Shown in pieces: positions 26,942 to 37,607 of a DNA stretch of 64,000 nt. How positions within the stretch are numbered: position 1 is the stretch's first letter; the number at the start of each line of letters is the position of its first letter. Under the pieces are notes generated by a model. That model did no database searches and had not been told where the DNA came from. It saw only the letters and a list, made by a program, of their open reading frames with translations. The DNA is from Mesaphorura yosii (Eukaryota > Arthropoda > Collembola > Poduromorpha > Tullbergiidae), in the NCBI GenBank assembly GCA_009869945.1, contig WIXG01000054.1, positions 186,001-250,000 of the forward strand, given 5' to 3'. The position numbers and the translations under genes were made by a program.

Positions 26942-27556
26942 ATGACGGATCACAAGTTCCGAGTTCGGCATGGCGAGCGCCGTGACTGTGCCGCAATTGC
27001 TGGTCTGATTAAGGAACTCGCTCTGTACGAGAAAATGGCGGACCAGGCCAAACTCACTGTAACCGGTAAGCCATTCTATCTATCATTGCCTACCTTTCCA
27101 AGCATCAATTCAATTCAAAGCAATGTGCTGGTTAAAGATTTGGAACGGGATGGTTTCGATTCCAACTCACCGTACTTCCACTGCATCGTTGCTGAGTGCG
27201 TGCCGTTGCCGGGCTCCGCATCAGTGACTGATCAATCTGTCGTGGTGGGCTTCGCTCTCTATTTTTACGCATACTCGACTTGGGAGGGCAAGGCGATCTA
27301 CCTCGAAGACTACTACGTGACGCCAAAATACCGTGGCGTGGGTCTTGGAACGAGACTTCTGTGTTTCCTGGCCAAGATTGCAGTTGACGGTGGGTTCTGT
27401 CGACTCAAACTGGAATGCCTGGACTGGAACAAGCCCGCAATTCAATTTTACCTCAAACACAATGCTATCGACATGACGGAGCAGGATGGATGGCATTCAT
27501 TCCGATTCACGACGGAGGTGCTTACGAAGTTAGCACATGGGGCAGAAGATAATTAG
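26942..27556 (+). CDS. GNAT acetyltransferase, diamine (spermidine/spermine) type
   Basis: The frame is open throughout (204 residues), but a 72-bp in-frame intron, 27066-27137 (G|GTAAGC ... TTAAAG|AT), fits better. Splicing it gives LTVTDLERDGF, which lines up without gaps with LTEKDLLEDGF of SAT1. It also removes a 24-residue insert of unusual composition, leaving 180 residues against 171 in SAT1. The acetyl-CoA loop is YRGVGLGTRLL, preceded by IYLEDYYVTPK. The family transfers acetyl groups from acetyl-CoA to primary amines of polyamines or thialysine-like compounds in the cytosol. The ending KHNAIDMTEQDGWHSFRF is also typical. The substrate cannot be fixed from sequence alone. The start ATG follows GGGCAGC and agrees with the family N-terminus FRVRHGERRDCAAIAGLIKEL in position. 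Confidence 0.85.
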   Translation: MTDHKFRVRHGERRDCAAIAGLIKELALYEKMADQAKLTVTGKPFYLSLPTFPSINSIQSNVLVKDLERDGFDSNSPYFHCIVAECVPLPGSASVTDQSVVVGFALYFYAYSTWEGKAIYLEDYYVTPKYRGVGLGTRLLCFLAKIAVDGGFCRLKLECLDWNKPAIQFYLKHNAIDMTEQDGWHSFRFTTEVLTKLAHGAEDN

Positions 27557-28036
27557 TAACTAATGCATTAGATTATGTGCGTCAACATCACATATTACAC
27601 TGTAGCCATGCATCATCACCACGTGAATGTTAACCTTGACGATCTTTCACGTCCACCGCAACTTGAAGCTTTTTATGGCCTGCTCAAGGGCAAAGAGTTG
27701 AAGTCGCAATAAAACCGTGCGTTATGTAATTCGTAAACACCTGCTTGTGCTCACTGGAAACGCATACCACGTACGCCGCAGTCATAAGGCACGGATGATA
27801 TCTGGATTGTTCACGACTTTGTTTCATGCACCGCGAACCCTTCAATCTCTCGTGACTTGTAATCTGCTTCACTTCGGCTTGGTTCAACAAATTTTATACA
27901 CGCTTGTCCTTAAGTACTGGGTTGACTTTTGTTTTCGTCGCGTATATAAAAGTGAATTGACGCGCTACTTCAACACAGTTCTCATGCAAGGAGAGTTTAG
28001 ATATATCAACTTTGTTAATTGCAACTCACAATTACA
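27557..28036 (+). promoter_or_regulatory. Intergenic and P450 promoter with TATA box at 27943-27950
   Basis: TATATAAA lies 94 bp before the P450 start codon. An Inr-like ACAGTT near 27976 sits at the right spacing of about 30 bp. The rest of the stretch has no coding sequence I can support. Confidence 0.6.
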
Positions 28037-29685
28037 ATGATTACTGAAATACTTTTCCTAATTGTTGTGCTAATTGGCTGGCTATGGTATAAAGAGTTAT
28101 CTTCACGAACTCCTGGTTTCCCCAAAGGTTAGTTTGTATCTGTGCTTGTTTAATTCGTACTGTTTTTTACACTGTTGTGGTGTATAATTTTGTATTCACA
28201 GGCCCTCCGTCGTTGCCGATCGTTGGCTCCGTACCCTTCTTCGGCAGAGACGCTGTAGCCACCTTCCAGAAATGGAAATCCCAGTACGGTCCCGTGGTTG
28301 GATTTAACTTTGCCGGGTTTCGTACGGTGATGATCAACGACTACCGCTGGATAAAGGAGGCGTACGAACTGGACGTGTTCAGTGGTCGACCTGCACTTCC
28401 TCCACTCTTGCTGATAACAGGGGGTCGAAAGGTTGGACTCGTTCCCTCCGAAGGCAAGACTTGGAGCGAGCAGCGTCGATTCGCTCTCCGTAACCTTCGC
28501 GACTTTGGATTCGGAAAGAAATCGATGGAGGGCATGATTCACGAGGACGTCGAGAAGGTGTTGGCGGAGTTCAAGGCAAGTGGCGGAGCTCCGATCGCGA
28601 CTGCCGGAATGTTCAGCGTGGCTGTGCTCAGTTCGTTGTGGCAGATAATTGCTGCGGAGAAACCGGCAGACATAGAGAGTAGTGAAAAATTCAAGCATAC
28701 ATTGGACTCACTGCGCAAATTAATCCAGAGTCTGAACGCGGCTTCACCTGCACCGATCGTATACTCATGGCTGGGAAAGATCTTACCAAAACCGCTTGAG
28801 TGGATCAATCCTTTCATGCAAGTAGTTGGACCCATTAAAGCGATGGTCGGCTCCTACATCGACGAACACAAACGAACGTTCGACTCGTCAAATCTCAGAG
28901 ACTTCATTGACGTGTACTTGCAGGAGATGAAGTCTACAAAAGATACCAGCTCGTCCTTCTACGGGAAAGATGGAGGTAAATTCTTAATCTTAAAACTTTC
29001 ATCAACAATAAAGGTGATAATACAACGGATATCCATTTTGCTTTGATTAGATGAAAATATTTTGATCGTAATCTTAAACTTGCTTGCTGCCGGCTCGGAG
29101 ACAACTTCCAACACAATTAATTGGGCCATTATGCTTCTCTCAATTAACCCCAGCACACTGAAGAAGGCACAGGAAGAGCTCGATCGTGTTGTTGGCCGTG
29201 ATCGCCTGCCGAGCCTCGAAGATCGCCCAAATTGTCCGTATATAGAAGCCGTTGTTCAAGAAGTGCTTCGGGTCTCGTCCATCACTCCCTTCGGTGTCTT
29301 CCATAACACGATGAATGCGGTCGACTTCCACGGCTACAAGCTACCAAAAGACACCATGGTCATGGCCAACTTGTATGGCGTTCACTACGATCCTCTGATT
29401 TGGGGCGACCCGGAGAACTTTCGACCGGAACGACACCTGACGCCCGATGGCAAGACGCTGATACACGATAAAGAAAAACCAATCTACGCATTTTCCGTCG
29501 GCAAAAGGCAGTGCCTCGGCGAAGTTCTCGCCCGCAACGAATTCTTCCTCTTTCTCACAGCCATCTGCCAGCGATACGATTTCGTCCCAAGCCCCAACGC
29601 TCCGAAACCGAGCCCACAGGATGTAATTTCTAGCCTCATCCGATTCCCGAAACCATTCGAAATGTGTTTCACTGAACGCGTGTAA
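28037..29685 (+). CDS. Cytochrome P450, CYP2 clan
   Basis: Exons 28037-28127, 28202-28975 and 29051-29685 join to 499 residues, a normal P450 length. The N-terminus is a membrane anchor (ILFLIVVLIGWLWY) followed by a proline-rich hinge, PGFPKGPPSLPIVGS. Other landmarks in order are the C-helix WSEQRRFALRNLRDFGFGKK, the I-helix oxygen-binding motif AGSETTS, the K-helix ExxR as EVLR, the PERF-like FRPERH, and the haem loop FSVGKRQCLG with the axial cysteine near residue 443. The C-helix WxxxRR and DFGFGKKSMEG type sequence are typical of CYP2-clan enzymes such as arthropod CYP15/18/303-like or expanded CYP2 proteins. The role is probably monooxygenation of a hydrophobic hormone or xenobiotic on the ER membrane. 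No exact subfamily is assigned. AATAAA at 29749-29754 is the probable poly(A) signal. Confidence 0.93.
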
Positions 29686-29748
29686 AATTTTAACTTTTTC
29701 AATTCGTCTTTCAATTTAACCAATCAATTTACTCGTCGCGAATAATGA

Positions 29749-29754
29749 AATAAA
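29749..29754 (+). terminator. AATAAA poly(A) signal of the P450 gene
   Basis: Perfect hexamer 64 bp after the P450 stop codon. The convergent minus-strand gene stops only 42 bp further on, so the two 3' UTRs probably meet or overlap. Confidence 0.6.
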
Positions 29755-29795
29755 TCGCAAATTAATTGTGAGTACATGCAAAGTAAAGAAATCAT

Positions 29796-30813
29796 TCAGC
29801 CTAACAGACGCATCTCATCGGCTTTGGCCATTGAATCAATGAAGCGATTGAAGTCAGACGACGACAGCTCGTGCGAGTCAGCAGCAGCAGCGGAAATGGC
29901 CTTCGCTTCGGGCTTGGGCTTGACGAAGGCGGTGGTGAGCTTTGATGGTTGCTCCATGTGTGAAGTGAGTAGAGCAAAAGGAAATTGAGCCTGATCTGCA
30001 GCCTTGAAAGTCGGAGTCTGAGCAACTCCAGTCGCATCAGGTTCAGTCGAGAGCAACTTGTTGATGTACTGGTTCAGACGCATCGCGTTCAATGCGTTGA
30101 GCAGAGTGCTCGACTCCAGCAGCGCCATGAGGTCTGCCTGGTACTTGAGCAGTCGTTCCAATTTGGATTCCTGAGAAGCGGTCGCAGTGGAGGTGGCTAA
30201 AGTCTCTGGAGGAGAAGACAGCATCGGAATTCTGATAGTCTTCGCCAGCGTCGGTGGTGTGGGACGGGGTTTCATTGTTATGGGTGCCGTTGCAAAAACC
30301 TTCTTTGCCATCTGCCACTCGTGCCAGTGCTTTATCAAAGAAAGACCCTTATATTCATTAAAGGAGCTTAATGCTTAATGACAAAAGAGAAAGTCGTACA
30401 CTGAAGAAAGGTGGAAGCCCTCTTGTAGTTGACTCCTGTGGCTTCGGTGTTGTAGTTGTTGGCTGTTGCAGTCCAAATGTGGAGTCCTTAAACGGAGTTG
30501 CTTGTTCCGGAACCTCGGAATCCTTATTGACCGAAACCGAGAAGAAGACATCTGGCATCCCAAATTCGGTGCTGGCGTCCTTCGAGCCGTGCTCATCGGT
30601 GTTCGCGATGGTGATGACGGGCATGGGCTTTATTTCGGGAAAGGACGGAAGTTTTGGAAACAAAATGGGGCCAGAGCCAAAAAGAGAAGGCCCAAATAGA
30701 GAGTGCCCAAAAGCTGACGTTGAGAAGGGCCATCCTGGCTTGGAGGTAGCAGGTGACGAAAAAACGCCAGCGAAGAATTGGACGAGGAGCAGAGAGAAAA
30801 GAAGTCGAGTCAT
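29796..30813 (-). CDS. Secreted protein of unknown function
   Basis: Exon 1 is 30813-30400 and exon 2 is 30329-29796; they join in phase 0 to 315 residues. The 70-bp intron (GTACGA ... ATAAAG) holds in-frame stops, so splicing is required to link the two parts. The product starts with a clear signal peptide, MTRLLFSLLLVQFFAGVFS. Next comes a Phe/Gly/Pro/Ser-rich stretch (FGHSLFGPSLFGSG) and a Thr/Pro/Gln linker. Exon 2 contains a mostly helical, leucine-rich segment (LERLLKYQADLMALLES). No cysteine pattern or known domain was recognised. It is convergent with the P450 gene and has its own TATA box upstream. Extracellular matrix, cuticle or a lineage-specific secreted protein are all possible. 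Confidence 0.7.
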
Positions 30814-30875
30814 TATGGAAGTTTATTTGTTCAGATAAGAAAAGAGAAATAGAAATGAGAGTCAAAATACGTCTG

Positions 30876-30883
30876 AATTTATA
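30876..30883 (-). promoter_or_regulatory. TATA box of the minus-strand secreted-protein gene
   Basis: TATAAATT on the minus strand lies 63 bp before the start codon at 30813. That leaves room for a start site near 30850 and a leader of about 35 nt. Confidence 0.6.
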
Positions 30884-31324
30884 GCCGCAAGTTGCGCAAG
30901 TTGCTTGGTCGAAGTGTTGATGGCGGTCGCTCCTAGCATCAAAAGAGAAAAGTAGGTGTCAGAATGAATCAGAGTCGCCTTGTCGCGGTAAACAAGGCTT
31001 TGTTGATCGTTTGAATCTCCCTTTTAGATGTCTCGGTCGCTTTTGTGCTCGGTGGTGTGATTCAAGCTAAAACTTCTAGAAGGTTATCAGTGATGAAATC
31101 AAATCGAGCCGATAATTTAATTACTTTATTGTTGTCGCCAGTTCAAGGCGTTAAGCAAATTTGGCATAAACAACTTCTTAACAACTGTTCCGAAATGGTC
31201 TTACAATGCAATTAATTAAGTAAGTAATCATACGTAGTATTCCAATTCCAATATTCTAGTACTCATGTACAACGCCAACTTATTCTTGCACACTTGTTTA
31301 CGATATTGAAAGGTCTCGCATGCT
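30884..31324. other. Intergenic between secreted-protein gene and LIM gene
   Basis: No coding sequence supported. Probably the LIM gene 3' UTR and upstream region of the secreted-protein gene. Confidence 0.3.
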
Positions 31325-31778
31325 TCACTGCACTGTTTGTTCGGCAGTGGTGATATAGTCCACCACTTCCGTAAGGTCCTTGCCAGGTTCCAGCGCACTG
31401 CCCGCTCCACGGAATCCAGTCGGGCCAAATCTGCGACCTGGATAATAAACGAAAAGATTACATTAAGAGAAACGGTGATTAGTAGCAAAACCTCAAAACA
31501 GCGTCGTGCTTACCGTAGCATGTCTTGCAGTAAATTTGACCTTGGTGTTCCGAGCAAAGGGTGGAGTCGAGAGCTCGTTTACATGTGGAACACAGGAAAC
31601 ATTCTGAAAATCAGATGACATATGACAGAGAACAAATGAACTGACACGTGGCAGGGGGGATAATTGCGGGTTGCCTACCTTTGTGCCATTTCTGGCCTCC
31701 AGCAATGCGCTCTTCTGCAGCGTAGACAGACTTGCCACACTTGGGGCACTTTGGATTCTCAGCTGCTACGAAAGGCAT
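31325..31778 (-). CDS. Mlp60A: Muscle LIM protein, single LIM domain (CRP/MLP type)
   Basis: Exons 31778-31679, 31603-31514 and 31437-31325 join to 100 residues. The LIM domain starts CPKCGKSVYAAEERIAGG and continues WHKECFLCSTCKRALDSTLC to IYCKTCYG, so all eight zinc ligands are present (CxxC, HxxC, CxxC, CxxC). It is followed by the glycine-rich tail GRRFGPTGFRGAGSAL that is usual in cysteine-rich proteins. The size matches the one-LIM Drosophila Mlp60A. The family acts in muscle Z-discs and nuclei as a scaffold. The symbol is by similarity to the fly gene. An acceptor-like TTTACAG lies just before the start codon on the minus strand, so a separate 5' UTR exon upstream is likely. Confidence 0.92.
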
Positions 31779-33810
31779 TGTACTGCAAACTGTAAATGAG
31801 ACAGCAAACTTTCAAGTAAAGGCCGGCTGAGGGGCGAGGCTCGAACGTTTGTCACTTGTCAATACCCTGTATTTGGGGCTCTGGGATATCTGATTGATAT
31901 TGATGAAGATTATGTGGTTGGTCTGGAGTCGAGTCGTGGAGTGATGTTTTCACGCTAAAAATCGAACAGAGAACGGATTTAAGTCGAGCATCTGAATCTT
32001 GATAGATATATGGGGCCTGATTCTGATTCACGCAGATGATAATGATGCGTCTAAAAATAAAAAGCACAGTCTCATGTTAATGTGTTTTTGTAGTGTGGGA
32101 GTATGGACAGAGTTCGCTTTGGGCCATTAAATTTCCGAATCGCAGTCGCAGATCTTGAATTTTCACTGGTGGTGGAGCGGTTGGAGTGCAAAACGAGTAT
32201 TTATAAATAATCAAACCCAAATATGAGTCCAGAATGGTAGTTGGTGCTGGTGCAGTGGTCGTACGCAGACCGTGACTCAGAGACAGTAAAGGCGATGACG
32301 GACGGAAATAGAATAACATAATAAAGCGAGCATGGGCAATGTCGAAAATGATGACGGCCTTGGAAATGGCCAGTAAACATTGCTGCTGCACGCTGTGTAA
32401 CGCCCCGGATCGTTCGGTCCACAAAATATGCGAGCCTGGTCCTGGATCACTGAACAGCCAAAGGTAATTTGGCATCAATTCAAATTCATATTCATGATTG
32501 TGTACCGAGTTTTGGGTTAATATATGATGTACATAAAAGTAAAGGTGCCAATACATAAACTAGTTTAGCACGTACTGTTGTGGGAATTATGCATGCAATA
32601 CAATTAAACAAATGGTAATGTTATGTAATGATATTGATGTCACAGCTTGCTGGGACTGTTACGGAAACATGTCGTGCCGTATGCACAGTGTTTATTTCTA
32701 CCTAGTTAATAGATCGCTGAACTGGAGACCATGAACCATTGTCAAAGCAGTCTTCTGTAGTGTCCACCGATGTCACTCCAGTCCCACGCAGACACAGTGC
32801 TGGAGGGCGGCTGCATACGGGAACTTCGAAAATACAAAAGAGGCGATTTCAAAGTTAAACGCTATTCAACCTGCCCCGTGCCCATTGTTTCACCCATGAC
32901 ATGACCGGTCAGGTCAGGTCACCAAAGAGCTATTATGCAAATCAGTCACGTAGCCAGGTCACCTCCGTACGTTAACAGCCAGGATCTTGGGTGGTATAAA
33001 TACGGTCGACCAAACCAGTCAATCTCCAGTCTGCAAATCACTCTTCTAACAATCACTTCTCTTTCTAGACCTTAACATGTAAAATCTCCTATCAGTCTTA
33101 ACCTTTCTTGCCTTATCTAATCTCTGGGGAATAAAACCTTGAATTCTTGATTGTTGCGCAACGCGCCGTTCACTCGTCCATAATCTACTTTCCATAGCGC
33201 AACTATGCGCAACACGTCTGAAACTCATCTTCAAATCCTCTTCAATACCGCAAAACCTGTGCTCAAATGAAGATTCGGATTTCGATCTCGCTAATGAGAT
33301 GAATAATAATATTGAATAATCATTCACACAGCGAAGAGAGTCCATGAACCATCAAATGCAAAGACTACACAACCCGGAGTACCACTTTTTATGCGACGAT
33401 GATAATGACAAGTGTAATTAAACACAAGCACGGACGAGCGTGATGCGCTAATAAATGAATGCAAATCGACTTTCGAGTCAATATCAATAGAGCAAAAGCG
33501 TCACGACGCGCGAAGCCAAGTCAGCCACAATTCACAAGTGTCAATTATTCAGTCTGAATACACAAGAGCACAATCGTCACAGTTAATAGTTGGTTACGTA
33601 ACTCGACTCGAATATGCTAAACACGAGTACCTGAACTGATAACAAAGTCAAACTCGATCCAGATTCAGTTTTGTGGTGGCAAGCCACAGATAAGGTACAC
33701 AGGCGCATCTCTTCTTTTCGTAATCAGCACTTTCGGATGGATTTCCTCCGGGACACAGCGGACAAGCGCAGCGGAAACGGCAACCAATGCAAATATGCTA
33801 CGTAGGAAAA
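31779..33810. other. 2 kb non-coding region; plus-strand TATA box at 32995-33002
   Basis: No protein gene supported. The stretch probably holds the 5' UTR intron and promoter of the LIM gene on the minus strand. On the plus strand TATAAATA (32995-33002), followed about 25 bp later by TCAATCTCCAGTC, marks a possible start site for the scramblase-like gene. Its coding exon would then be reached through an acceptor at about 33797-33804 (CTACGTAG). Confidence 0.45.
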
Positions 33811-34880
33811 ATGGATCAGATCTCCAAAGCAGCAATAGCAGCATCTGAAAATGCATTGATGGAACCACTGATCGAGTCGGAATCGCAATTAATATCGCCG
33901 TTGACAAAAGGCAAGATCTCAATTAGAAGAGGTGAAGCATCTACTGACGCAGAAGACGTTGAAGAAACTGGTCTAAGTGAATTGACACGGTTTCAATATT
34001 TTCAATTCAATTCAAATATGCAAAACACTGGTAAGTTTTCTGACAGATGTTTTTGTTAGTTTGACTCTATCTTAGAACCATTTCAATGAATATTAGCACG
34101 ACCTGGCCTCTACCGCTACTGCCAAGGTCAGTGTTGCTGCTGGCATCTATTCTGCGTTCGAGTTTGTAAATCAGAAATCTCGTACATGTTGGAGGGGTCT
34201 GCTACGAACGGCGAACAAGACCAAGAGGGGAAAGAGCCAACTGCGAAAAAGTTCACGCTGACCGGGACCTCCACGCGATGCTCGCCAGGAACTGCGTTGC
34301 ACCTGAATGTGGCTCTGGGAGAACGCCAACTGTTTACCATCAGCATGAAGGACACGGACGGAGGATGTTTCCGCACGTGCTTGGGAGGGGACGAAGAGTC
34401 CGTGCCAGTTAGTGAAATGCCAAATTCTCTGTACTACTGCGGTTTACATGTTCGAAAATTTTGTTAGGTGAACATTAAAATCATTTCCATCGCCACACAA
34501 AGTGTGCTTGGGCACTTCACACTGAGGCACTCCAACTCCAGAGGTCTTGAACCAAAGAAAGGCTGTCGTCTGTACACTATAAAATGCTGGCGCGAGCAAC
34601 AAATCAGAGTGGAGCGTCATCGAAATGTATTCAAGGGTCACGATTATTTAGTAAGCTTTCAAGAATGTTGGACGCGGATGTCCGTTTAAATGTGAGCCGC
34701 GTTCATGATTCAATTTAGTTTCAGGTGGTCAGGAACTGTCAAGAGCAAATCATTGCTGAAATGAAGTCGAAACCAAGCCTTTGCACCATTGAAATGGCGG
34801 AGGATCTCAATTTGAACGCGAAATTAAAAGCAGTGCTGTTGGGATTCATGATTGCTGTGGAAGTTGAAAAATTAAGCTGA
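33811..34880 (+). CDS. Divergent phospholipid-scramblase-like protein
   Basis: Exons 33811-34030, 34097-34407, 34468-34650 and 34725-34880 join in frame to 289 residues. The third intron is 74 bp (GTAAGC ... TTTCAG) and the second is 60 bp with a weak donor (GTTAGT). Landmarks in order: an acidic Ser/Thr-rich N-terminus, a cysteine cluster (YCQGQCCCWHLFC), beta-strand-like segments, and near the end DLNLNAKLKAVLLGFMIAVE. That last segment resembles the DLDVKMKAVMIGACFLIDFM segment of PLSCR proteins, the Ca2+-binding and C-terminal helix region. If so, it is a truncated and diverged member, with the acidic EF-like loop poorly kept. The family is proposed to move phospholipids across membranes. 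Family assignment is tentative; gene structure is better supported. An in-frame ATG at 33787 is an alternative start, but lies before an acceptor-like TACGTAG. Confidence 0.5.
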
Positions 34881-35302
34881 CGAGTCGAAAGTGCAGTCGG
34901 TCTGTGGAGTTTTTCACAACTTGCATTTTATTGAACTTTAACTAAATCAAGAGACTAAATAAGCAGAATGGCCGTCCAACATTTAAATAAGCGTCCTGTG
35001 AATTGATTCATTAATTGTTCAGCAATTGCTATTGTAGCGCAAATCTAAGCCGTGTTGCTGTCGCCGCTTCTTTTGGTCGGTAATAATAAGGAAGGACGGG
35101 CCCGAGTGGACCACCGGAATTCAAATTCAATGAACCTTGACTCGGCCGTGAAGCTGCTGCACCGTCCCTGTCAAAGGCTGCACCCTGAATGTGACCAAAT
35201 CCTTGCCGCTGAGCTAAAAATTACAAGTGAAATTGATTACTGCAGATTCAACACTCTTAAAGCAGAACTAGCAGAAAATGAAACAGCCCATGCCTGGACT
35301 GT
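34881..35302. other. Intergenic between convergent genes
   Basis: Holds the 3' UTRs of the scramblase-like gene and of the minus-strand BET-like gene. A minus-strand AATAAA at 34927-34932 is a good poly(A) signal for the BET-like gene, which would bring its 3' end to within 50 bp of the other gene's stop codon. Confidence 0.45.
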
Positions 35303-37553
35303 TCAATTACTGGAGTTACCTGGCATCGTTGACATCAATGGTGGAGGCATCTTATTCTGTTGACAAAGCACTACAAACTTCTGCAGTTGACGAATCGTCG
35401 CTGTACTTAAGAGCTCGTAATTAATTTGCAACTGATATGTGTTCTGATTCTCGTTCACCGAGAAAGCGTTGACACCTCTTTGGCAGCCAGGCTCACACAT
35501 TTTGATCATTCCAAGCACGGTTCCCATTTCGGATGGCTCGAGAGAATGAATGTCTTCCGCCAGTCGCTTCACTTCCTCCAGCGTGACTTCCTGGTGCTTT
35601 GGTTGAGAGGAAAGTGGCGCTCCTTCTCCCAGACTACACACTCCGTGGTCCCAGCGAACACCGAACGGATTCTTGCGGAACTGTTGTTCCCTGAACATGT
35701 GTGTTGTTGCCTTCAAGGGTACGGGTCCCGGGACCGGAGCTTCGGCTAGTCTGTGTCGTACTTCCGTTTGCAGCCGCCTAATTTCAACTGCGTCCTCAGT
35801 GTTTTGTAGTATGTTTTGCGTGCTTCGTAGGAAGTTCAGCTAAACGAAAGTGAGACAAAACATTATCTGTTATCCGCATAGTGCGTATAGTAGCTAATGT
35901 GAAATTCCACCAAGTACCCGCTCTTGCCACCACAACAGCATCCGTTCACGTTCCGTCTCCGATTCGTCACTCGAGAAATTTTCGAAATCCATTGCCTGAT
36001 TCACGGTCTCTCCTGGATGTTCTGGGCTGAGGCTCACACAAGACTCACTTGAACAGGTACGCGATCTTCGCCTCCTCTGGTCCTGTCGACGCTGTCGAGG
36101 TCGATGTTTTTTGCGTCTTGCAGGTCTTCCACGACCAAGACAGAACTTGCGCCACCAAAATCTGCCACCCAGTATCGACGTACTTTTGGGCTTCGACTGT
36201 CCACCCGTCTTGAGGAAGCATTTCTGCGGCACGCTTGAAAATAATCTTCGGAAAACCCCCTCCAGCTTTTTACCGAGCTCAAATACTTGTGATGTGGGGT
36301 CGTTGTATAAGTAACAGTTCGTCAGCATACGTTTCATGTCATCAGCGAAGTCCAAACTCTCGGCGTATTGGCGTTTGTGAAGTTTCTTTCGGATTGTACT
36401 CAAGTCCATTGGGTCAGTGATGATGGTGAAGTAGTCAGGGCTATTCCACTCGACAGGATCAACGGGCTCGTAAAATGGCCACGCAAAGTCCTATGAAAGT
36501 ACGGATCGCCAAAATTACTTATGTCCACTACTACGTGAAATACCGTCTGAATAAAGGTATGTCTCTTCTTAGGCTTCTTACCTCATATTTCTTTGAAAAC
36601 AACTCGGTTAGAATCCTATCACATGCTTGTAATGACGGGGTCAGCGGTAACTTTTTACGGAGGTCTCGTCGATGGCGCCTTAGTGCAAGTGGTTTCTCAC
36701 TCTGTTGCGGTTGGATCTGCTGGATTGAAGCTCTTATCTTCAACGACATTATGCGTTTCCGAGTGGATGCTGGCGACGGCCGATTGGGTACGATAGCATT
36801 TGGATCATGTTCATCTGTGTTGATTCCAGGCGTTCCTGTACCTTGCAGCATGGCCTTGGGTTTAATTTCTGTTATAGGCACTGTTACGCATACATCGCTC
36901 CACTCGGGCATCAAACTATCCGATTGATGCTGAAACCAATTAACAGAGTTTCCAGTTGAAGTGCATATGGAATATCAAAAGCATAAGATAGAATGTGGTT
37001 GGACAATCATTACCGAGACATTACCAGACGTGTGTACTTGACATCCATTAGAGGTCTCCTTGAAACTGGAAGGGCCATCAAACGAATCTTTTTTAATTGG
37101 TCCGAAATTGTGGTCTCGAATGTAGAACCGGTTTGAAGTCCTAGCTGGTTGCTCCGTTTGCACTTTTTCGTATGAAATACGTGCATGTGAGACATCACGG
37201 TTTGGTGGTGTTGCAACCCGAGTTATGGTAATATCCGGATAAGATTCGGCGGTAGGGGTATTCGTAGAAGCCAAAGCTACTAAGTTTTGTTGAGAAGGAG
37301 TTGCCACACGCTCGTTGACAATTACGCCATGGACAGTTTGAACAGTAGCCTCTGATTGTGGTAACTGATCAGCCTCCGTTACCTCAGTGGATTGCACTTG
37401 ATTATTTGATGATACGGAACTCATATCAATGGAATCAGCATCAATAGTATTGGCAACCTCAAGTGACGGAATGGATTCTCCTATTCCATAGACAGCCGAT
37501 GGAGTTGATACCGCCACCTCGTCCAATGCTGACATTGATGTGTCCAAGTCCAT
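35303..37553 (-). CDS. BET-like protein with one bromodomain and an ET domain
   Basis: Exons 37553-37014, 36929-36582, 36490-35918 and 35839-35303 join in frame to 665 residues. The bromodomain spans about residues 275-370. It starts LQACDRILTELFSKKYE, continues DFAWPFYEPVDPVEW and PMDLSTIRKKL, and keeps the acetyl-lysine-binding Asn in CYLYND. It resembles the second bromodomain of BET proteins. A basic RRKKHRPRQRRQ region and an acidic serine stretch (SSDESETERERM) follow. Near the end is an ET (NET) domain, about residues 572-650 (EEVKRLAEDIHSLEP ... STATIRQLQKFVVLC). BET proteins read acetylated histones and recruit transcription machinery. Canonical BET proteins have two bromodomains; no first one is seen here or in the upstream 1 kb. 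The start ATG follows CAGTA; the frame stays open a little further upstream. Confidence 0.85.
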
Positions 37554-37607
37554 TACTGCTGGTGAGGAATGTGCGGAAGATCGGGGACGTCCCAATTATT
37601 ATCAACT

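Noticed and set aside
27066-27120. A 55-bp intron in the acetyltransferase gene using AAAG at 27117-27120 as acceptor
   Set aside because: It breaks the frame. The acceptor at 27137 keeps the frame and aligns with SAT1.
32077-32556. 159-codon minus-strand frame upstream of the LIM gene
   Set aside because: No domain, odd composition, no matching splice sites or promoter; likely chance in the LIM gene 5' region.
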